From a virus, in the IMG/VR virus record IMGVR_UViG_3300048571_000078, positions 1 to 50,449 of that record: DNA of 50,449 nucleotides. One strand, 5' to 3'. Position 1 is the first letter of the stretch, and each line of letters opens with the position of its first letter. Shown one piece after another: positions 1 through 8,552 of this stretch. Below the pieces are notes generated by a model. The model was not told the origin of the DNA, searched no databases, and was given only the letters and a program-made list of their open reading frames with translations. A program made the translations under genes and the position numbers.

Positions 1-44
1 ATGCTGTAGTTGCAGATGATTTTGCCGCTATCTTCAATTCGTAA
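1..44 (+). CDS. C-terminal end of an upstream gene (partial)
   Basis: The window opens inside a gene. Reading from base 3, one frame is open and ends ...AVVADDFAAIFNS followed by TAA at 42-44. The gap to the next start is 20 bases and contains a clear ribosome binding site (GAAGAGG). It lies just upstream of capsid genes on the same strand, so a head gene such as a protease, scaffold or decoration protein is plausible. Too little is visible to assign a function. Confidence 0.55.
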   Translation, partial: AVVADDFAAIFNS

Positions 45-64
45 TTTAGAAGAGGATATAAAAC

Positions 65-955
65 ATGTATTTAACAGTAAAAAAATACGATAATGGTAAA
101 CCAATCCTTTATGGATTGAACTCCATGAGAGCACCCTTTGGTGCCAGTATCAAGGCAGCAGATTTGCAAGCTGATATTGATGGTCAAAAAACAGTACCTG
201 AAGGTTCGTTCCTTGTAGCTGTCGGGGATAAAGTTCGTTTCTTGCCTCGCGCTAGAGCTGCGACCGCAGTAGTAACTACTCTGCCTACAGTCACACTCAA
301 AGGAACTTCTCAGAATTTCCTACCTGGAGATGTACTGCACGTAGTTGGTGGTTATGCTGAAGTAACATTTAGTGGTGCCATTGCTGCTGCTGATACAGTT
401 GCATTGAAGATTGGTGATTCGACATACGCAGTTACATCTGCTGGTGCTGCTTTTCCTGCATTGGTTACAGCATTCATTGCTGCTAATAGTGCTGCTCTTC
501 TTGCTCAAGGTATCACCGTTACACAGAAAGGTTCTTCAGGAACTATGGTAATTGTATCGGATGATAGTCACGCAATTAACTACTCTGCTAGTAATGGTTC
601 GACTATTGTAACAATTAACTCTACTGAAGCTGGTTTCTTGGGAGATAATATTATCCCTCTTGGTACTATTGCATCGGTTGGGCCTATTGCTGCTAACGGT
701 CAAAGAGTTATTACTCTGCTTGCTAATGCGGCATACAATGTACCAGTTAGTGTACCAGTTGGTGTGATGGTTAAAGAGTTCCTTGGAATCTATAATCTAC
801 CAATTGACCTTACATTGAGTCCTAAAGAGCATATTGCGCCAATCGTTGAAGCAGATGGAGTTTACGAACAAAATCTTCCTTACATCGATGCTCAATTGAA
901 GCGTAGATTTGCGAATCTTCGTATCTTCAAGCGTTTCTATAAATCAGTAGCATAA
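65..955 (+). CDS. Putative capsid-associated structural protein
   Basis: A 296-residue protein directly upstream of the major capsid gene and presumably co-transcribed with it. The N-terminal 75 residues and C-terminal 80 residues (ending in a basic stretch, RRFANLRIFKRF) look like one conserved structural unit. Residues about 80-215 are rich in Ala, Thr, Val and Ser and read like an inserted beta-sandwich module of the kind carried by many phage virion proteins. Codon use resembles the capsid gene (CGT, TCG, CTT common), which suggests high expression. A GAAGAGG ribosome binding site lies about 10 bases before the ATG. Position and codon use suggest a decoration or capsid-lattice protein. 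No family is recognised with certainty. Confidence 0.6.
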   Translation: MYLTVKKYDNGKPILYGLNSMRAPFGASIKAADLQADIDGQKTVPEGSFLVAVGDKVRFLPRARAATAVVTTLPTVTLKGTSQNFLPGDVLHVVGGYAEVTFSGAIAAADTVALKIGDSTYAVTSAGAAFPALVTAFIAANSAALLAQGITVTQKGSSGTMVIVSDDSHAINYSASNGSTIVTINSTEAGFLGDNIIPLGTIASVGPIAANGQRVITLLANAAYNVPVSVPVGVMVKEFLGIYNLPIDLTLSPKEHIAPIVEADGVYEQNLPYIDAQLKRRFANLRIFKRFYKSVA

Positions 956-969
956 AGGAGAATTATTAA

Positions 970-2139
970 ATGTATATTGAAGGTTGGCTCAAAGAGCAAC
1001 GTCAAGCTCGTACCGCAGATTATGTGGTAGATAACACTCTTACTAAATTGAAAGAGCGTTCACGAGTCCTTGACAAGTATGTGCCCATGAAGACCAAGGA
1101 TGGTCGTGACTGGTTAGCATACATCACGCAACAAATTGACCCAATTGCATCGTTAGTAGCTACTGGTCAAGAGTACCCAGCTACATCGAAAGGGCAATTC
1201 AGTCAAGTTGCGACTCGTTTGTTCAAGGCGGCTTTACGTCATGAATGGACTGAGGATATTCAATGGCGGATGAAGGAAGTTCAAGAATTCTCGAAGGCTA
1301 AAGGAATCTCCGTTCAGAACATTAGTGTTGGTGAAGGTAAGATTCAAAGTGGTCAAGATAATTCGCTTGCTGAACTTATTTTTGGTACCATTGGTTCACT
1401 AGTTCGTGGTCACGTTAATCTTCTAGATTATCTGTCGTGGCAAGTTCTTCAAACTGGTAAAATGAGCTATGTAGATAGTCGTACTGGTTTGGATATTGAC
1501 CTAGATTGGACAAAAGCTCTCTCTTCTCCTTATAATCACTTCCCTGCTGCTTTGACAGGTGCTCGTCAATGGACGGAATTTGCAACCGCTGATGGTTTGC
1601 AAGACCTGATTGACATGCATTATGCATACAAGTACTCGAATGGTTTTGGTGCAGATGAGATTGCTATGAGTGAGCAGTTGCTTCATGCGCTATTACGTCA
1701 GAAATCGACTAAAGAAGCTGTAGTTTCTTCGATGACTGTCGGATATAACATGACTGGTACTGTATCTCTTGAACAGTTGAATGAGGTCATGACTCGTCGT
1801 ATGCTTCCTCCTATCGTAACGGTCGATGACCATTTCGAATTGGATGGCGATAACACGGGGAATAATGTCCCTACTCGCTTCCTTGACCCTACTCGTATTG
1901 TATTCCTCAAAAAAGGATGCGTTGAGCGTGTATTGGGTGGTACTTTGGAGAATTCTGGTAAAGCTGGTATTTATCAACGTACTTACGAGAAATCGAAAGA
2001 GCCACCTCTGGATATTTCCGCTACAGCTTCGATGATGATTGTCACTGCTCCTGCTATCTCTAAGATGGGTATGAGTCGTAAAGTTACATCGAATACATTA
2101 CTAGAAACAGCGATGAATTTGGCCGACTTCAATTTCTAA
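970..2139 (+). CDS. Major capsid protein, lambda gpE-like (HK97 fold)
   Basis: A 389-residue protein with features of the lambda gpE capsid family. The middle is helical and charged. The C-terminal region (residues about 308-345) has the family pattern of a hydrophobic RIVFLKKG strand, then a short GTLENSGKAGIYQRTYEK segment, and then a hydrophobic beta stretch (ASMMIVTAPAI) near the end. It would form the icosahedral shell. An AAAGGAG ribosome binding site lies 8 bases before the start. Arginine is encoded almost only by CGT/CGC and serine often by TCG, unlike the AGA- and TCT-rich fibre genes, which fits the highest-copy protein of the virion. An intrinsic terminator follows directly. No N-terminal delta domain is obvious, so a separate scaffold probably lies outside the window. 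Confidence 0.88.
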   Translation: MYIEGWLKEQRQARTADYVVDNTLTKLKERSRVLDKYVPMKTKDGRDWLAYITQQIDPIASLVATGQEYPATSKGQFSQVATRLFKAALRHEWTEDIQWRMKEVQEFSKAKGISVQNISVGEGKIQSGQDNSLAELIFGTIGSLVRGHVNLLDYLSWQVLQTGKMSYVDSRTGLDIDLDWTKALSSPYNHFPAALTGARQWTEFATADGLQDLIDMHYAYKYSNGFGADEIAMSEQLLHALLRQKSTKEAVVSSMTVGYNMTGTVSLEQLNEVMTRRMLPPIVTVDDHFELDGDNTGNNVPTRFLDPTRIVFLKKGCVERVLGGTLENSGKAGIYQRTYEKSKEPPLDISATASMMIVTAPAISKMGMSRKVTSNTLLETAMNLADFNF

Positions 2140-2163
2140 GTTAGAAATTGAAACACAATAAGA

Positions 2164-2190
2164 GTGGGCTTTTCGGAGCCTGCTTTTTTT
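2164..2190 (+). terminator. Intrinsic terminator after the major capsid gene
   Basis: A 7-bp stem (GTGGGCT / AGCCTGC, with two G-U pairs) has a 6-base loop (TTTCGG) and is followed by a run of seven T. It lies 24 bases after the capsid stop codon, so capsid mRNA is expected to end here. Confidence 0.85.
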
Positions 2191-2314
2191 GTGCTATAAC
2201 TTACAATTTCTTTAAAGTGCAATGAATCAAACTACGCATTAAACTAAAGTCATCTCAGTAGTGTATGATAGTTAAGGATATGTAACAATGTCCTTAACAT
2301 CTCTCTCTGTGTTC

Positions 2315-2342
2315 GGCACCTGGATTTATCTGGGTGTCTTTT
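2315..2342 (+). terminator. Second hairpin with short T-run, possible back-up terminator
   Basis: GGCACCTGG pairs with CTGGGTGTC across a 6-base loop (ATTTAT), giving a 9-bp stem with three G-U pairs, followed by TTTT. It lies 125 bases after the first terminator and 60 bases before the next gene. It could be a second terminator or a 5' leader hairpin of the 2403 transcript. Confidence 0.5.
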
Positions 2343-2402
2343 CTATGACTATTAGTAATAAGATATAATAAACCTAACGATAAATAAATATAATATATAA
2401 CT

Positions 2403-3410
2403 ATGACAGTCACAAGTGTATTAAATAATATACTTACAGAAATAGATGCAAAGATTATTTCTGATGGTATTACCTTCAATTCAATTCAAAAATTAATTGA
2501 ACTTAGAGCTTATATTAAACAAGCTACCGCTAGTAGTTCACCCGGAAGTGGTGGCGGAGATGGGCCTCTTACAGTCGCAAAGCTAGATTTAATTAATATA
2601 GCATTACAATCAGTTATATCCTACGTTCAAAATATACCTCAAACTAATGCTACATTAGCTAATATAGAAGGTCTGATACAAGTACTTAGCAATCTAGATG
2701 CATTATTAAATAATGTAAATACTTATATAATAGATTACATTCCTAGAATTGAGGGTAATATTGAAAGGATAAAAAGCAGCACAGAAACTATTGATATTAA
2801 TGTAGATAATATTAATATATTACTTTCTAATATGGAAAGTAACTTAATTGATACTAGAAATGCTGTTTTGTCTGTAGTTGACTTATCTAATGCTCAAATA
2901 CAGAAATCTGATGTTTTAATTCAATTAGGTAACTTAACAGTTAATCGTTTAGATAATATCATTACAGCAATTAATACTGTAATTGCTCGGTTAGATTCCT
3001 TACTTACATTAGCTACAGCTAGAAATTTAAAGTTAGATAATATCGTTACTAGTACTGCTCAAACAAAAGCTGTATTAGATACTATATTGATTACAGATAA
3101 CGCAAATGCTGTAAGACTAGATGATACAGTTAATAGAATTTCTGTGCTAACTCCTGGTACTTTTACTATTCCTTCAAATGGAGTGGCTGTCGCTGTTTTT
3201 GGTGTAGCCCCGACCCGTAAATATTTACTAATTCAAAATACAGGTAATGCTAATATTTGGATTGGATTTAATAGTACTTTAACAGCAGCTAATGGTATAT
3301 TATTACCTGTTAATGGTTCTATTAAATTTACATCAGGTGATTTATATACAGGTTCTATCTGGGCTATAAAGACATCAGGTAGTGGTATTCTATCAACAGT
3401 ACAAGGATAA
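2403..3410 (+). CDS. Putative fibre protein: long coiled coil with C-terminal beta domain
   Basis: A 335-residue protein. Residues about 55-260 are a long helical stretch with regularly spaced Ile, Leu and Val and many Asn, Asp and Thr (for example IDINVDNINILLSNMES), as expected for a trimeric coiled coil. Residues about 258-335 form a beta-rich cap with the pattern RKYLLIQNTGNANIWIGF and ILLPVNGSIKF, a small domain recurrent at the ends of phage structural proteins. The gene is the first after the capsid terminators, so a capsid-attached fibre is the simplest reading, though tail attachment is possible. No ribosome binding site is evident; the leader is AT-only. Confidence 0.6.
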   Translation: MTVTSVLNNILTEIDAKIISDGITFNSIQKLIELRAYIKQATASSSPGSGGGDGPLTVAKLDLINIALQSVISYVQNIPQTNATLANIEGLIQVLSNLDALLNNVNTYIIDYIPRIEGNIERIKSSTETIDINVDNINILLSNMESNLIDTRNAVLSVVDLSNAQIQKSDVLIQLGNLTVNRLDNIITAINTVIARLDSLLTLATARNLKLDNIVTSTAQTKAVLDTILITDNANAVRLDDTVNRISVLTPGTFTIPSNGVAVAVFGVAPTRKYLLIQNTGNANIWIGFNSTLTAANGILLPVNGSIKFTSGDLYTGSIWAIKTSGSGILSTVQG

Positions 3411-3414
3411 AATT

Positions 3415-4146
3415 ATGACATTATCAATACCTACCCCTTATTACGGGTCAGCATCTGAATTATTAAGACGACTTGAAAAACAAAAAGTAATGGAGGAGGA
3501 TTTTATAAACCCTACCTTTTTAAATACTTTAAATCTAGGCGCAGGGGCTACTGAAATTGCCGCATCTGCTACTAGTGTCTTCCCTTATTTAGTAGGGGGA
3601 AGAATTGCGGTTTTATCTACTACTATTAATTCTCAATGGAGTCGTGCCGCTGGTAACTCTAGAATAATAGTACCTGGTAGATGGCAAATAAATATAGTAG
3701 GTAGATTTGGTTATGAACCATCAAGTGTTACACCTCTAGCAACTCATGTAAATAATACAACGTTATTTATGGGTTTACATTTTAGTAGATTTACTTCTCT
3801 CGCTCATACAGCAGCTATTGGTTTTCATTACAATAATAGTGGTGCTGGCATATTTGTAGCTAATAATTCGATATCATCGATAGTACTACCTTCTACACCT
3901 TTGTTACTTCCGATAAATACAATGCATAATTTTCAGTTGATTGTTCAACAGAATTTTCAACAAGTTGACTTATATGTAAATGATACATTTGTTGTAAGTA
4001 CTACTAGTGCAAACATCCCACAGTATAATAACTTATCTAGAGCTATGATACCTAGTTGTGATGTAATTAGAACTGTAGCAGACACAGTTAATTTACCTGT
4101 ACGATACACGTTAGACGGTTATGGGTTATCATTAGAACAACTATAA
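3415..4146 (+). CDS. Putative virion protein, concanavalin-like
   Basis: The ATG at 3415 is preferred over an upstream GTG at 3382 because AAGGA lies correctly before it and the upstream start would overlap the preceding gene. The 243-residue product begins MTLSIPTPYYG. It is beta-rich, with a central stretch (HNFQLIVQQNFQQVDLYVN, then DTFVVSTT) typical of concanavalin/LamG-like jelly rolls in phage appendages. It directly follows the fibre-like gene at 2403 and may work with it as an exposed head or neck decoration. The family is not recognised with certainty. Confidence 0.55.
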   Translation: MTLSIPTPYYGSASELLRRLEKQKVMEEDFINPTFLNTLNLGAGATEIAASATSVFPYLVGGRIAVLSTTINSQWSRAAGNSRIIVPGRWQINIVGRFGYEPSSVTPLATHVNNTTLFMGLHFSRFTSLAHTAAIGFHYNNSGAGIFVANNSISSIVLPSTPLLLPINTMHNFQLIVQQNFQQVDLYVNDTFVVSTTSANIPQYNNLSRAMIPSCDVIRTVADTVNLPVRYTLDGYGLSLEQL

Positions 4147-4156
4147 TATAAAATAC

Positions 4157-4657
4157 ATGAAAAAATATAAAGTTACATTATCGTCTGGTGCTTACGAAGA
4201 GTTTATTGAAGAAAATACTGCACTGGATTTTCAACATAATAATGAGGGGTCTAGATTAGATATTATAGATATAGTAGATATACAACCTGATATTGAAGAT
4301 TTAATTGTAGGTTATTATCAAGCAGGTAATTGGCAGTTACTATTGGATAATATTGAAAAGACAGGAGTATCTAATGAATTGCTAAAACATAGTAATACTC
4401 AGATATCTTCTACTGCTTGGACAATGTATCAAGTTATATTAGGTTTGATGGATTGGCCTATTAAACAACGTACCTTAACAGCAGAATATAGAACTTTTTG
4501 TTATCTAATTCATACTCTTAGTTACGCATTAACCCCGCCTCGATTAGTTGGATTATTAGATAGCTTAAAAGAATGTAATCTTAATGTTATACATATTGAC
4601 CATCTAATAAATAGTTTAAAAACTACTGGCTTATTAGATAAAAATTATACTTATTAA
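4157..4657 (+). CDS. Hypothetical protein in the head/connector gene block
   Basis: A 166-residue protein, 10 bases after the previous stop. The N-terminal 60 residues are acidic and beta-like (MKKYKVTLSSGAYEEF); the rest is helical and Leu/Ile-rich with several Trp. It has no signal peptide or membrane segment and no recognisable catalytic motif. Its place between fibre-like genes and connector genes suggests a virion or assembly role, but the function is unknown. Confidence 0.55.
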   Translation: MKKYKVTLSSGAYEEFIEENTALDFQHNNEGSRLDIIDIVDIQPDIEDLIVGYYQAGNWQLLLDNIEKTGVSNELLKHSNTQISSTAWTMYQVILGLMDWPIKQRTLTAEYRTFCYLIHTLSYALTPPRLVGLLDSLKECNLNVIHIDHLINSLKTTGLLDKNYTY

Positions 4658-4696
4658 ATAAAGTTAACGAAGTTAAAACACAGTTAAAACAAAATT

Positions 4697-5233
4697 ATGA
4701 AACAATTTAAAGTACATGTCGGGTTTATCACAAGTAATGGCGTAATTATTCGTCCGGGTATTTATGATGATGGTACGTTTGATGTTGCAGAAGCACGTCG
4801 TAGAAGTTATATTACTGAAGTAAACGGCACAGATATTCAAGTGCCTGTAGAACATAAAGCATCAGATAATGTTATTACAGATATTAAATTTGAACCTGTT
4901 AAGAATGCTGATGCTATTGAATTAATTGATATTCGTACTAAACCTACTGAAAATCAAATAAAACCCGTTGATATTAATAAAGCTACAGAGACTGAAATTA
5001 TTGGATTAGCCTATGTCGGTAAGAAGACAGCGCAAAAGGTAATTGCATTACGTAAAGAAGTCCCATTCACTGACTATCAAGATTTAGATAAGAGAGTACC
5101 ACTTACTTCGAAATCCTGGGAAGATGTAGGGTATATTCTATTTGAATATAAGTTAGCTGTTGATAATACTTCATTAGGTATGGAAGTAATCGAAACAGGA
5201 AGTTCTAATGCAAAACAATCTAAATCTGAATAA
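4697..5233 (+). CDS. Head-tail region protein with helix-hairpin-helix motif
   Basis: A 178-residue protein. Residues 91-135 match the ComEA-type helix-hairpin-helix pattern: VDINKATETEI, then a short hairpin (YVGKK), then TAQKVIALRK, and a following F-x-x-x-x-D-L. This motif binds DNA backbone without sequence preference. The N-terminal 45 residues (FKVHVGFITSNGVIIRPG) look like a small beta domain seen in phage head-completion genes. The last 25 residues are polar and overlap the next gene. The location suggests a neck or head-completion protein that contacts DNA, which is inference. Confidence 0.6.
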   Translation: MKQFKVHVGFITSNGVIIRPGIYDDGTFDVAEARRRSYITEVNGTDIQVPVEHKASDNVITDIKFEPVKNADAIELIDIRTKPTENQIKPVDINKATETEIIGLAYVGKKTAQKVIALRKEVPFTDYQDLDKRVPLTSKSWEDVGYILFEYKLAVDNTSLGMEVIETGSSNAKQSKSE

Positions 5234-5828
5234 ATTAGATGCTGCTTGGAGACGTAAGGCTCCAGGTGGTATGAGACCGAAGATAACTAAAATCCCCTTT
5301 ATGGGAGAACTTAATAATAATTTACGTGCAATGGGAACTAAACGAGTAGGAGTTATGCCAAATTCATTATTTAGACGTGTCAATACTGATATGTTAGATA
5401 TGGTAAATATGAAACAGACTACTGCTTCTTTTGCACCATTCTCTCCGATACCAGAATCATATACTAATAACCCTAGTTATGATAATGACATAAATCCAAA
5501 TTACTATAAAGACCCTATACAGCCGAATGCATCTCCTTATCAGAATATGGCTCCTCAGTCAAGTCCTGGTATAGGCATGTCAGTTAAACCTCCTGTAGAC
5601 CGTTTACAACTTCAACAAGAATTAGCTGATTTAAAGAGAGAGCGTTTAGGGGATTATCGAGAACTTCAAGATTTACGAGAAAGAGATTTAGTGCGTAAAA
5701 GATTTGGAGACCAACGTAAAACTTATAGAGCTTACGTGTTAGACACATCTAAAGAAACTAGAGGTTGGTTACGAGAAGGTACAGGTATAAAGAACAGTAT
5801 ACGAGATACAAGAGGGATGTTTGAATAA
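5208..5828 (+). CDS. Hypothetical virion-assembly protein, basic
   Basis: A 206-residue protein that starts inside the end of the previous gene, with GGAAG before the ATG, and ends overlapping the next start (translational coupling). The N-terminal 55 residues are basic and carry PGGMRPKITKIPFMGEL. The middle is disordered, rich in Pro, Asn and Tyr. Residues about 140-185 are a charged helix likely to form a coiled coil (QELADLKRERLGDYRELQ). No family is recognised. The context is head-tail connection. Confidence 0.55.
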   Translation: MQNNLNLNKLDAAWRRKAPGGMRPKITKIPFMGELNNNLRAMGTKRVGVMPNSLFRRVNTDMLDMVNMKQTTASFAPFSPIPESYTNNPSYDNDINPNYYKDPIQPNASPYQNMAPQSSPGIGMSVKPPVDRLQLQQELADLKRERLGDYRELQDLRERDLVRKRFGDQRKTYRAYVLDTSKETRGWLREGTGIKNSIRDTRGMFE

Positions 5829-6496
5829 TGTTTAAATATGCAAAATTAGAAAATATATCAAAACGGTTAGCGTCTAGAATAACTGTTGTGACTAATTTAC
5901 AGGCATCTGGAGTAACTGGTATGACAGGTACTCAAGTAGGTACTGACCTTATTACATTGATAGGAGAAGGTATCGAAGATTTTGTAGATTGTTTTCTTGG
6001 TATGGTATATGAACTAGAACTAAAACGTAATCATCCTTTTCTTAACAGCAGTATAGAGAAATTAATTGTCTCTGATGTATATGTTCATTATTTTCCTTCT
6101 CAAGGAGAATCCCCTGATTCTGGAGAATCATTTGCCACTGTTCTTAGGCAACAAGCATTGAATGAACTTCAATGTTTATTTGATGGATTTGGTATATTTA
6201 TACCAGGTAGTACTAATTCATCTAATTCTATACAGAATGATGAAAATAGACAACAAATGAATAATAAGGCAATGATTCTACCAGGAGAGACTCTGAAAAA
6301 ATATATTGGTTATGACTTTGATGGTGACTCAATTTCTGATACTGATTTGTTTAAGTTAAATGGTAACGTTAGTCCTAGTTTCTATACTACAGGTGACTTT
6401 GAGGAAGACTTTGAAGGCGGAGTAGATATTATAAATAATATTCGTACTAAACCTAGAGGTAATAATATTAAATCAGAGGAAATTAGTTTCTTCTAA
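5828..6496 (+). CDS. Hypothetical head-tail connector region protein
   Basis: A 222-residue protein overlapping the previous stop by one base. The first 110 residues are mixed alpha/beta with conserved-looking hydrophobic patches (LITLIGEGIEDFVDCFLGMVYELEL). The C-terminal third is acidic (FDGDSISDTDLF) and probably flexible. Its position between capsid and tail-tube genes fits a connector or completion protein, but there is no recognisable signature. Confidence 0.5.
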   Translation: MFKYAKLENISKRLASRITVVTNLQASGVTGMTGTQVGTDLITLIGEGIEDFVDCFLGMVYELELKRNHPFLNSSIEKLIVSDVYVHYFPSQGESPDSGESFATVLRQQALNELQCLFDGFGIFIPGSTNSSNSIQNDENRQQMNNKAMILPGETLKKYIGYDFDGDSISDTDLFKLNGNVSPSFYTTGDFEEDFEGGVDIINNIRTKPRGNNIKSEEISFF

Positions 6497-6501
6497 ATAC
6501 T

Positions 6502-6660
6502 ATGGAAAATCTTGGTCAAGAAATACAAAAACTATTAATGGAGAATCTTCGAAAAACAGTACCAAGTGAAATGAAGAAAGCAACAAAAGATGCATTTCTT
6601 GATACTAGTACTAGACCTATGGGATTCACTAAAATTACAAAACCTGGTTATACTCCCTAA
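6502..6660 (+). CDS. Small hypothetical protein, 52 residues
   Basis: A short open frame fills the gap between two co-directional genes. It starts MENLGQEIQKLLMENL and ends KPGYTP. Its TAA overlaps the ATG of the next gene (TAATG), a typical translational coupling. The first 30 residues should form an amphipathic helix. The gene order suggests an assembly or neck protein. Tight packing is the main evidence that it is real. Confidence 0.6.
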   Translation: MENLGQEIQKLLMENLRKTVPSEMKKATKDAFLDTSTRPMGFTKITKPGYTP

Positions 6661-7142
6661 TGATACCTATTCCTTCCTTTCCAGCTAATTTTTCTTTCAT
6701 AGACCCTGATTGTAAGTTTATCGGGGAACGTTTATATTGTGATTTGAACACAGTATTTCAAGTTGCATTAGGGGGTAATATAGTTAAAACACTTCGTACC
6801 TTTAACGATAACTTTATACCTTTACAAGACTTTCCTGTACTTAAAGTATATAAAGACGCAGAAGAAGAGTTAGACCTTAATTCAGATATACTTAGTACTC
6901 GTTTTGTAATATCTTATGCTCTTGCTTTTGTACAAGCACCTAAGATAGGAGATGTTTCTACTTTTGTCAGTAAAGAAATTCGTAGAATACTTAAGAATTT
7001 ATCAGAGAGTGATAGAATTCAAATTGATTGGAGTACAGGATTGAGTATAGATTACGAAGACTTTATTGACCCTAAAAATGTAGTTTATAAATACACTACT
7101 ATCAGGGTATCAATTTTCACAGCTCCAGCATCACTATGTTAA
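6660..7142 (+). CDS. Putative tail terminator/completion protein
   Basis: A 160-residue protein coupled to the small gene before it. It has a central DFPVLKVYKDAEEEL segment, a hydrophobic strand (STRFVISYALAF) and a C-terminal YTTIRVSIFTAP strand. This alternation of strands and helices and the size resemble tail-terminator (gpU-like) proteins that cap the tail tube and join it to the head. The next gene is the likely major tail protein, where such a gene normally sits. Assignment is by position and overall pattern, not by a specific motif. Confidence 0.45.
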   Translation: MIPIPSFPANFSFIDPDCKFIGERLYCDLNTVFQVALGGNIVKTLRTFNDNFIPLQDFPVLKVYKDAEEELDLNSDILSTRFVISYALAFVQAPKIGDVSTFVSKEIRRILKNLSESDRIQIDWSTGLSIDYEDFIDPKNVVYKYTTIRVSIFTAPASLC

Positions 7143-7190
7143 TATGAATACATAGATAACTATAGAACTATATAACCTAAATATTTAAAT

Positions 7191-8042
7191 ATGACTAACA
7201 TTACTTTTAAAAGACGGAAGTTAGTAGACGTAGAAACTTACCCAGCAACTATTCTTGTAGGAAATAGTTCTTTGGTGGGTGACGCATACTACTTGCCTAT
7301 TACTATTGATAATTACGTATCCCCTCCCATTCCTTTAACAGGTATTACTGCCGTAGTAACTGAGACAAAACTTAAAGCTAACGTGGCTGGTGCATTTGAT
7401 GAGGTACGAGTAGGGGATGTTATTACGTTACCTACTGGTTTAGCATTCGCAACTCCTGTGACTACTAATTTGACAGATATTGCTGTTACTGAAGGTTCGA
7501 ATATTGCGATGTATTCGAATGCTTATGACTCTACAACATTAGGTATTAAAGCTGGGGATACTTTCTCTTTATTTAGTGGTACTACTTTGCCTAATACTAC
7601 TAAAGTGGATAAGATTGATTATGCTCGAAGATTGATTTATATGACTGAATCAGCTACAGCTACTGCAATTGTTACAATTGGTTCTACATCTAGAGTTAGA
7701 GTGACTGCTGTTCGTCCTTCGACTCATCCTGTAGTAGCTGATGCTAATCAGATTGATATTAGTGTAGCAGTAACTACTGGGTCTATCGCAGGAGGTATTA
7801 CTGTTGTTCCTGGAGCTACTGAAGCTCTTGTATCTACTCTAAGAATTACACCTAAAGGTAATGCATCGACAGGTGTTGTGACACTTGAAGTTGCTGGTTC
7901 TAAGAATAAAGGTCTAGATGTTGCTGGTACACCAAACGGTCTTGGTTATACTAACTATAGCGGATTTACTTATCTAAACCTAGGTAATATTACCTTGGAT
8001 GCTGATGAGTTCTTGCTAGACGCTAGAGTGCCACGAGTATAA
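7191..8042 (+). CDS. Putative major tail (tube) protein
   Basis: A 283-residue protein rich in Thr, Val, Ala and Gly with almost continuous short beta strands. It lies between the putative tail terminator and the tail chaperones, the usual place of the tail tube gene. A strong terminator follows directly, and TCG and GGT codons are more frequent than in neighbouring genes, which suggests abundant product. The C-terminus (NLGNITLDADEFLLDARVPRV) is a separate short strand and helix. An Ig-like decoration protein is the alternative, but no other tube candidate lies nearby. Confidence 0.6.
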   Translation: MTNITFKRRKLVDVETYPATILVGNSSLVGDAYYLPITIDNYVSPPIPLTGITAVVTETKLKANVAGAFDEVRVGDVITLPTGLAFATPVTTNLTDIAVTEGSNIAMYSNAYDSTTLGIKAGDTFSLFSGTTLPNTTKVDKIDYARRLIYMTESATATAIVTIGSTSRVRVTAVRPSTHPVVADANQIDISVAVTTGSIAGGITVVPGATEALVSTLRITPKGNASTGVVTLEVAGSKNKGLDVAGTPNGLGYTNYSGFTYLNLGNITLDADEFLLDARVPRV

Positions 8043-8071
8043 GTACTTAAATCTATATCAAATAGAATGAG

Positions 8072-8106
8072 AGACTGTCGAGATGTTATAATTTCGATAG
8101 TCTTTT
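8072..8106 (+). terminator. Strong hairpin terminator after the major tail gene
   Basis: A 13-bp stem with two G-U pairs (AGACTGTCGAGAT / ATTTCGATAGTCT), a 6-base loop (GTTATA) and a TTT tail lies 30 bases after the stop codon at 8042. Its position makes a separate, abundant major-tail-protein message likely. Confidence 0.75.
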
Positions 8107-8117
8107 AGTATACATAT

Positions 8118-8549
8118 ATGGAATCCGAAGTAGTTACTACTGTTACCCCTTTAGTAACAGTGCCTGATATAGATAATCTTAGTGAGACTGATAGAGCTTT
8201 ACTTAAAAAAGTTGCGGATAGTAATACTGCTGTTCTTATTCAAATGAAAAAGAATAAGCTAACTTCTACTCAATTCATCAATGATACTTATGGTAAGTTG
8301 AAAGAATTATTACAAATGGTTTTAGTTGTTGGTGGTGCAATGTGGGCCTTTGATTCATTACCATCAGAGATGAAAGATAAAGCAGCACAGCGTTATCTTG
8401 ATGCAGCAGTACCTACACTTATTACAGTAGTAGGTGCAGGAAGTATGATGAAAAGCAGTAAAGATAGAAAGGATAGAAGTGCTGAAGTAGATGCAGAGAC
8501 AATAGAATTACAACAATTAGAGGATGAGTATAAAAAAGGTCAGGTGTAA
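8118..8549 (+). CDS. Small membrane protein, possible holin-like
   Basis: A 143-residue protein with an acidic N-terminal region, one clear hydrophobic segment (LLQMVLVVGGAMWAF, about residues 72-87), a second weaker one (VPTLITVVGAGSMM, about 96-110) and a highly charged C-terminal tail. Small size, one or two membrane segments and a charged tail would fit a holin. However, its position between major tail protein and tail chaperones is not typical for lysis genes, and no endolysin is adjacent. A tail- or membrane-associated protein is equally possible. Confidence 0.4.
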   Translation: MESEVVTTVTPLVTVPDIDNLSETDRALLKKVADSNTAVLIQMKKNKLTSTQFINDTYGKLKELLQMVLVVGGAMWAFDSLPSEMKDKAAQRYLDAAVPTLITVVGAGSMMKSSKDRKDRSAEVDAETIELQQLEDEYKKGQV

Positions 8550-8552
8550 GTC

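Noticed and set aside
3382-3414. GTG start giving a longer protein for the gene at 3415
   Set aside because: It would overlap the previous coding region and lacks a ribosome binding site, while AAGGA precedes the ATG at 3415.
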